Of a stretch of DNA of 64,000 nt, positions 59,694 to 64,000 are shown one piece after another. Origin of the DNA: Seiridium cupressi (lineage: Eukaryota > Ascomycota > Sordariomycetes > Amphisphaeriales > Sporocadaceae). Each line of letters starts with the position of its first letter. The stretch's first letter is position 1. The position numbers and the translations under genes are program-made. The notes beneath the pieces were generated by a model. That model had not been told where the DNA came from, did no database searches, and saw nothing but the letters and a program-made list of their open reading frames with translations. The stretch spans positions 1-64,000 of the forward strand of contig JARVKI010000009.1 in the NCBI GenBank assembly GCA_036674765.1, written 5' to 3'.

Positions 59694-61412
59694 ATGAAGT
59701 CTTTCGCGGCTCGATTTCTTTCGGCCATAGCGCTGGCTAGTCTAGCCTTAGGTCTCCCGGCACCAGCTTCGCCAGTCCCCGACAAGACTGAGCGAGATGC
59801 TTTAGTGCAGACGACCGTCGCTATCCCAGCCGGCACCGTTGTGGGATCGGTTGGTCTCGTTGAGAGCTTCGGCGGCATCCCCTTTGCCGAAGCACCAGTT
59901 GGCTCTCTCCGACTGAGGCCACCGGTAAGGCTCACGTCCTCTTTCGGGACCATCGATGCTACAGGCTTGGGGCCTTCGTGTCCCCAAATGTTCTTGTCGA
60001 CAGAGGGCGACCTCTTGACGTCAGTCCTCGGCTACCTCATCGACACACCTCTGTTCCAGACTGTCACCGACCAAACCGAAGATTGCTTAACTATAAACGT
60101 TAAGCGACCAATCGGCACAACAGCAGATGCCAACCTCCCCGTTTTGGTCTACATCTTTGGAGGTGGATTCGAGCTTGGAAGTCCTCAAATGTACGATGGT
60201 ACTGGTCTCCTGACCAACGGTGTTCTCATGGGCAAGCCGTTCATCTTTGTTACCATCAATTACCGAGTTGGCGGCTTCGGGTTCTTGGCAGGAAAGGAGA
60301 TTCTCGCAGATGGATCGGCAAACTTGGGACATCTCGACCAGAGAATGGCTCTAGAATGGGTGGCTGATAATATCGCCGCATTTGGCGGAGACCCAGATAA
60401 AGTCACTATCTGGGGCGAGAGCGCCGGATCGATCAGCGTGTTCAATCAAATGGCCTTGTACGATGGTGACAACACATACAACGGAAAGCCACTCTTTAGA
60501 GCCGGCATTATGGACAGTGGCAGTGTGATCCCAGCTGATCCCGTCGACTGTCCCAAAGGTCAGGTTGTCTATGACCAAGTAGTCGAGGTTGCCGGTTGCT
60601 CAGGGGCAGCGGACACGCTTGAGTGCCTACGGGACACTGACTACAACACTTTTCTCAATGCTACAAATAGCGTTCCCGGGATTATCGGTTATACCTCGGT
60701 AGCATTGTCCTATCTCCCTCGGCCAGACGGCACTGTATTGACCGCGAGTCCTGATATCTTGGTATCGAGTGGCAAATACGCCGCCGTCCCGATGATCATA
60801 GGCGATCAGGAGGATGAAGGCACACTGTTTGCTCTGTTCCAGTCAAACATCACTACCGAGGAACTATTAGTCGATTATCTGACAGACGTATTCTTCCATG
60901 ACGCTACGAGGGAACAAATGCAGGCTCTAGTTGATGTCTATCCGGCCGACATCACGGCAGGCAGCCCTTTCAACACCGGTCTCCTCAATAATCCCTATCC
61001 TGAGTTCAAGCGGCTCGCCGCCATTCTTGGTGACCTCACTTTCACTCTGACCCGTCGCGTATTCTTGTCGGAAACCAGCGCTCTTAACCCCGATGTTCCG
61101 TCGTGGTCGTATCTCTCGAGCTACGACTACGGCACGCCTATTCTGGGTACCTTCCACGCCTCCGATATCTTGCAGGTGTTCTACGGCATCCTACCGGATT
61201 ACGCAAGCACCGCCTTCGCCAGCTATTACACCTCCTTCCTTTACGACCTGAATCCCAACAACGGCACTGGCCTACTGCCGGACTGGCCACAATGGAGCGA
61301 GGACCAGCAACTCATGCAGTTCTCGAACATTGCTAGCTGGACAGCGGCCGACGATTTTAGGTCCGAGCAGTATGACTGGATCAGTAGCAATATTGACATA
61401 CTGTACATTTGA
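59694..61412 (+). CDS. Secreted type-B carboxylesterase / lipase
   Basis: The single-exon protein has 572 residues and a signal peptide (MKSFAARFLSAIALASLALG). It is an alpha/beta-hydrolase of the carboxylesterase type-B family, near the Candida rugosa-type lipases, which cleave carboxylic or triglyceride esters outside the cell. Family blocks are FGGIPFAEAPVGSLRL, EDCLTINVKRP, the oxyanion-hole run YIFGGGFELG and the nucleophile elbow GESAGS (~Ser243). The acid is ~Glu375 (in GDQEDEGTLF) and the base ~His488 (in LGTFHASD). Paired cysteines (for example ~97/131 and ~286/302) fit disulfides. Potential N-glycosylation sites include NAT and NIT. All catalytic residues are present, so it should be active. 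Substrate range is unknown. Confidence 0.94.
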   Translation: MKSFAARFLSAIALASLALGLPAPASPVPDKTERDALVQTTVAIPAGTVVGSVGLVESFGGIPFAEAPVGSLRLRPPVRLTSSFGTIDATGLGPSCPQMFLSTEGDLLTSVLGYLIDTPLFQTVTDQTEDCLTINVKRPIGTTADANLPVLVYIFGGGFELGSPQMYDGTGLLTNGVLMGKPFIFVTINYRVGGFGFLAGKEILADGSANLGHLDQRMALEWVADNIAAFGGDPDKVTIWGESAGSISVFNQMALYDGDNTYNGKPLFRAGIMDSGSVIPADPVDCPKGQVVYDQVVEVAGCSGAADTLECLRDTDYNTFLNATNSVPGIIGYTSVALSYLPRPDGTVLTASPDILVSSGKYAAVPMIIGDQEDEGTLFALFQSNITTEELLVDYLTDVFFHDATREQMQALVDVYPADITAGSPFNTGLLNNPYPEFKRLAAILGDLTFTLTRRVFLSETSALNPDVPSWSYLSSYDYGTPILGTFHASDILQVFYGILPDYASTAFASYYTSFLYDLNPNNGTGLLPDWPQWSEDQQLMQFSNIASWTAADDFRSEQYDWISSNIDILYI

Positions 61413-61711
61413 TGCCATGGGATAGGGCTGAGGGTTTGGGCATTTTGGTAACGAGAGCCCGCTGTCGGTTAAGTCTCAGTATGATAGGGAGTGATTATTT
61501 CGACCTCAAAGTCCACTGGGCTGCGAAACACTTGCAGTAGAACCAGTCAGTTGTCACTAGCTACCTCTGATCGAACAAAAGCTTGAATATATTGATGAAT
61601 GAACATATGAACAGTGCGCCCAATTGTGTTGTTTGGTTCAACCTTGTTTGCTCCATCCAGTCAGGGTTTAGCCGATTATACCGTCACAAACAATCTCATT
61701 GCACCACCATA
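61413..61711. other. 3' intergenic region
   Basis: About 300 bp after the esterase stop. No coding signal was seen. Confidence 0.4.
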
Positions 61712-62170
61712 TCAACTCATAAACGTAACTTTTAGGTGACTACCACATTTTCCACCCTTGCATACCAGGTTGTCGCCACAGTCTGCGCCAGATTTGCAAG
61801 CAGCACATATCCAAGCGAATGTCAGCGTAAGTCTGATCATCGACTCTCCTGACAGGTTGGCACTACTTACCAGTACAATGGCCAACCCAGCTACAGTCTT
61901 CAGGCAGAACACACTTGCCAGACTGCACTTCAGTAGTTGATTGGGAAGAAGGTGATGAAGCACCTAGACGGGTCAATATATTGGATAGTTAAGGCTTACC
62001 TGCTGGACCCTCCATACACTATTTATAAAGCCCTGACTTGACCGGTTTGTTGCACTGTCCCTCAACCTTAGCATTGTTGTAAAACGTTCTGATATTCGAC
62101 GGCACGTCAATGGCGGTTATGTCTGAGGATCAGCAAGGCGCAGACGGCTAGTGCAGGTTGAGAGTACATT
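61712..62170 (-). pseudogene. Degraded secreted cysteine-rich protein gene
   Basis: Read on the minus strand, a start near 62170 gives a signal-like MYSQPALAVCALLILR. A one-base shift then leads into TAIDVPSNIRTFYNNAKVEG, then QCNKPVKSGLYK and an in-frame TAG. Further on, STTEVQSGKCVLPEDCSWVG, then HC, and, after a probable intron, DCGDNLVCKGGKCG form a six-cysteine C-terminal module. The interval between them would need a 36-bp intron, shorter than any other here. The first block resembles the N-terminus of GH75-type fungal chitosanases, but the catalytic core is missing, so that link is weak. The frameshift, stop and impossible intron make an intact gene unlikely. A badly modelled small secreted protein remains possible. 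Confidence 0.45.
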
Positions 62171-64000
62171 ATGATATTGGAAGGCAGTCTAAGATAAATC
62201 CAAGAGGATGAGATCTACTCAATACCCATCAACAGACTTCTTTCTCTGGGAAAGCTTTTGTGTTTGAAACTCGTTTGGCATATTCAAATAGAAGTGAGAA
62301 TGATCCGAGTCATTATGATCACGATGGTCTGCTTTCTCTGCGTGGTTCAACTTTGTACTACATTTGTGTTCTCATGGCTTCAGAGTGAGATTTGCGGCGA
62401 GTGAAAAACAAGATTCTATGATACCGTTCAAACGGAAGGTGTCTCGGATCGCATTGCAGAAGGGACAATCGAAATTCCCAGTGTGGTCTTCAGATCAGTT
62501 GCCACCCTATGGCATAGTTCGTAGCACAAGTAAGCGAAAGTCTCAGGAACTAGACTAGTCATAAAGTTCAAAGCTGTGGCGAATATCACCTCTCATACCT
62601 TACATTCACCGTCGAGGCCGACGAAGTGCAGCCATCGACTACACCAAGAGGTGTATGAAGTAAAGACCGGGAATCGTGGACCTTGCAAATTCCAACATGC
62701 GTCGTGCGAGTATAATATACAAGCATAGTCTCGGCTGTAACGGCATGTCACTTGAACCACATGTACCACCCTGGACCATGTGCTCATGCACACAACCACT
62801 GCCGCACTAGGCTTTCACAACTCCAAGAAGAAGAAAAAGAAATACCATTAAAGAAAGCCCTGAGATCCAATTGGTCGAACACTAGACCCTCACTACACGG
62901 TGAAACCTACGGCTGGGTTCCTCCGGGCTGCTCTCCTTCGAGCGGTGTAAGCTCATCCTCTTCGGACTACCCGTACGGGCCGTCCGGCCATAAAACTAAG
63001 GCGAGCTTGAACTTTTTGTCTGCATACAGTTCTACGTGTCCGTATCTGAAGTATCTAGCCATCATTCGGCTAATTTTATTTACAATTTACAAGGAACAAA
63101 AGGACTTGTAGCACTGTTCTGAGATTACCCGTACAATACCAAACGGTGAGGTTGAGGACCAGGTTCAGGTGACATTTTCTGAAGTCTAGAGTTTAACGGC
63201 AAAAACAAGGCAGACAGACGATATATTCGTTCATTGGGTCGATTAACCGACAGCCGAGACTGTCCTTGAACTCTCCTCAGGTCGATGTGAGCCCAACAAC
63301 TCCACCGTATGATATTGATCAAGCGGCAGCACACTAGAACTAAAATTTCATCACTCTTGAAATCAACAATTACTTGTAGAATCATACCTTTTAAACCATT
63401 AAGCATACGCTAGCACTAGTGTGTGGTTAAGTCAACCTCATTATAGTAATAATGCTGAATCAGGCAGAGGAAGCTTTTGGATCCCGTATACAAATCTCGC
63501 CGTCATGCTACATGGTGCACAAATTCCGGATCTGGCATCGTCGCGTACTCACTGATTATGTTTCTTCCCCATATACATATTCAGACTCGTTGAACTAGTG
63601 ATGGTCGATCATAATCTCGAGCCTTTAATCATCAGCCCAGCACTACCTTCTCATACACTTGAAACACCTCAGATGGCCACACTTGGCGCACACTCTATCA
63701 CGATGCCCAACACGGCCCTGGAAGATTCTGTCTTTTTGACATCCATGGAAATACAACTTTTCTCTCACCATTACTGGTGGGGGAGGATCCTGGATATGGA
63801 TGTTAGCTGTTTCATTTCTGTTGGTTATGTTATTGTACTCACTTCTGGTGGTGGATCAAAATCACTGGCGCCACCACCCGATCTCGATTCCAATGTATTG
63901 GATCCCCGAGGTTTAGAAGTTGTCGCATTCATGACTTCGATTTTTCAGCTTTGTGCTTGAGCATGAGGACTCCTAGAACGCGATTCTTCTCCCCTAATAC
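62171..64000. other. Right-hand interval without a convincing gene
   Basis: About 1.8 kb. The + strand frame at 63601-63960 (from MVDHNLEPLIISPALPSHTL) contains MEIQLFSHHYWW, which faintly recalls the start of a fungal regulator's C-terminal domain, but there is no zinc cluster before it. Other frames are short and unrecognised. Confidence 0.35.

Noticed and set aside
63601..63960. 120-codon + frame as a regulator fragment
   Set aside because: Only a faint MEIQLFSHHYW resemblance and no zinc cluster or neighbouring exon.
1..64000. CRISPR arrays, tRNA, rRNA genes or bacterial operons
   Set aside because: No regular spaced repeats, no tRNA T-loop contexts outside coding exons, and gene structure is eukaryotic throughout.

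Overview
The window is a piece of a filamentous ascomycete (Pezizomycotina) nuclear genome, probably a Sordariomycete. The evidence is short introns (about 50-60 bp, GT...AG), three Zn2Cys6 regulators, 2EXR, SAT4/rhodopsin-like and fungal F-box proteins, an MCH1-type transporter, and a long AT-only block with the signature of repeat-induced point mutation (RIP). Gene models were spliced by eye. For each multi-exon model called intact, the exon lengths sum to a multiple of three, which is an internal check.

Layout. 1-8.7 kb is an AT-saturated, gene-free RIP block, bracketed by copies of a ~150-bp repeat. It ends abruptly, and ~0.6 kb later an intron-rich ABCC transporter begins (9.3-14.5 kb, +). 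Next come a secreted phosphoesterase/acid phosphatase (-, convergent with the transporter), a Zn2Cys6 regulator (+), an SCP-x-type thiolase (+), a rhodopsin-like membrane protein (+), two divergent 2EXR proteins, an MFS sugar transporter with a 10-nt microexon (+), a second Zn2Cys6 regulator (-), an Arg/Ser-rich protein (-), threonine synthase (-), and an aquaporin with a long charged N-terminus (-). The 42.6-48.7 kb stretch is gene-poor. It holds a tiny SMP-domain gene, a broken gene, a perfect 16-bp inverted repeat and a C21 run. Then follow a third Zn2Cys6 regulator (+), a small secreted protein (-), an F-box protein (-), an MCH1-like MFS transporter (+), a secreted type-B carboxylesterase/lipase (+), and a degraded secreted cysteine-rich gene (-). 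The last ~1.8 kb has nothing convincing.

How the genes work together. This is not an obvious biosynthetic cluster: there is no polyketide synthase, peptide synthetase, terpene synthase or P450 in the window. It mixes housekeeping genes (threonine synthase, thiolase, MCH1, aquaporin) with nutrient acquisition and secretion genes (phosphatase, sugar transporter, esterase, small secreted protein) and regulators. The one local pairing that suggests regulation is the sugar transporter and the Zn2Cys6 regulator convergent with it. I did not find a clear new system. The best leads are the RIP block with its bracketing repeats, an odd splice junction in the ABC transporter, the 10-nt microexon, and two decayed genes whose old reading frames can still be followed.
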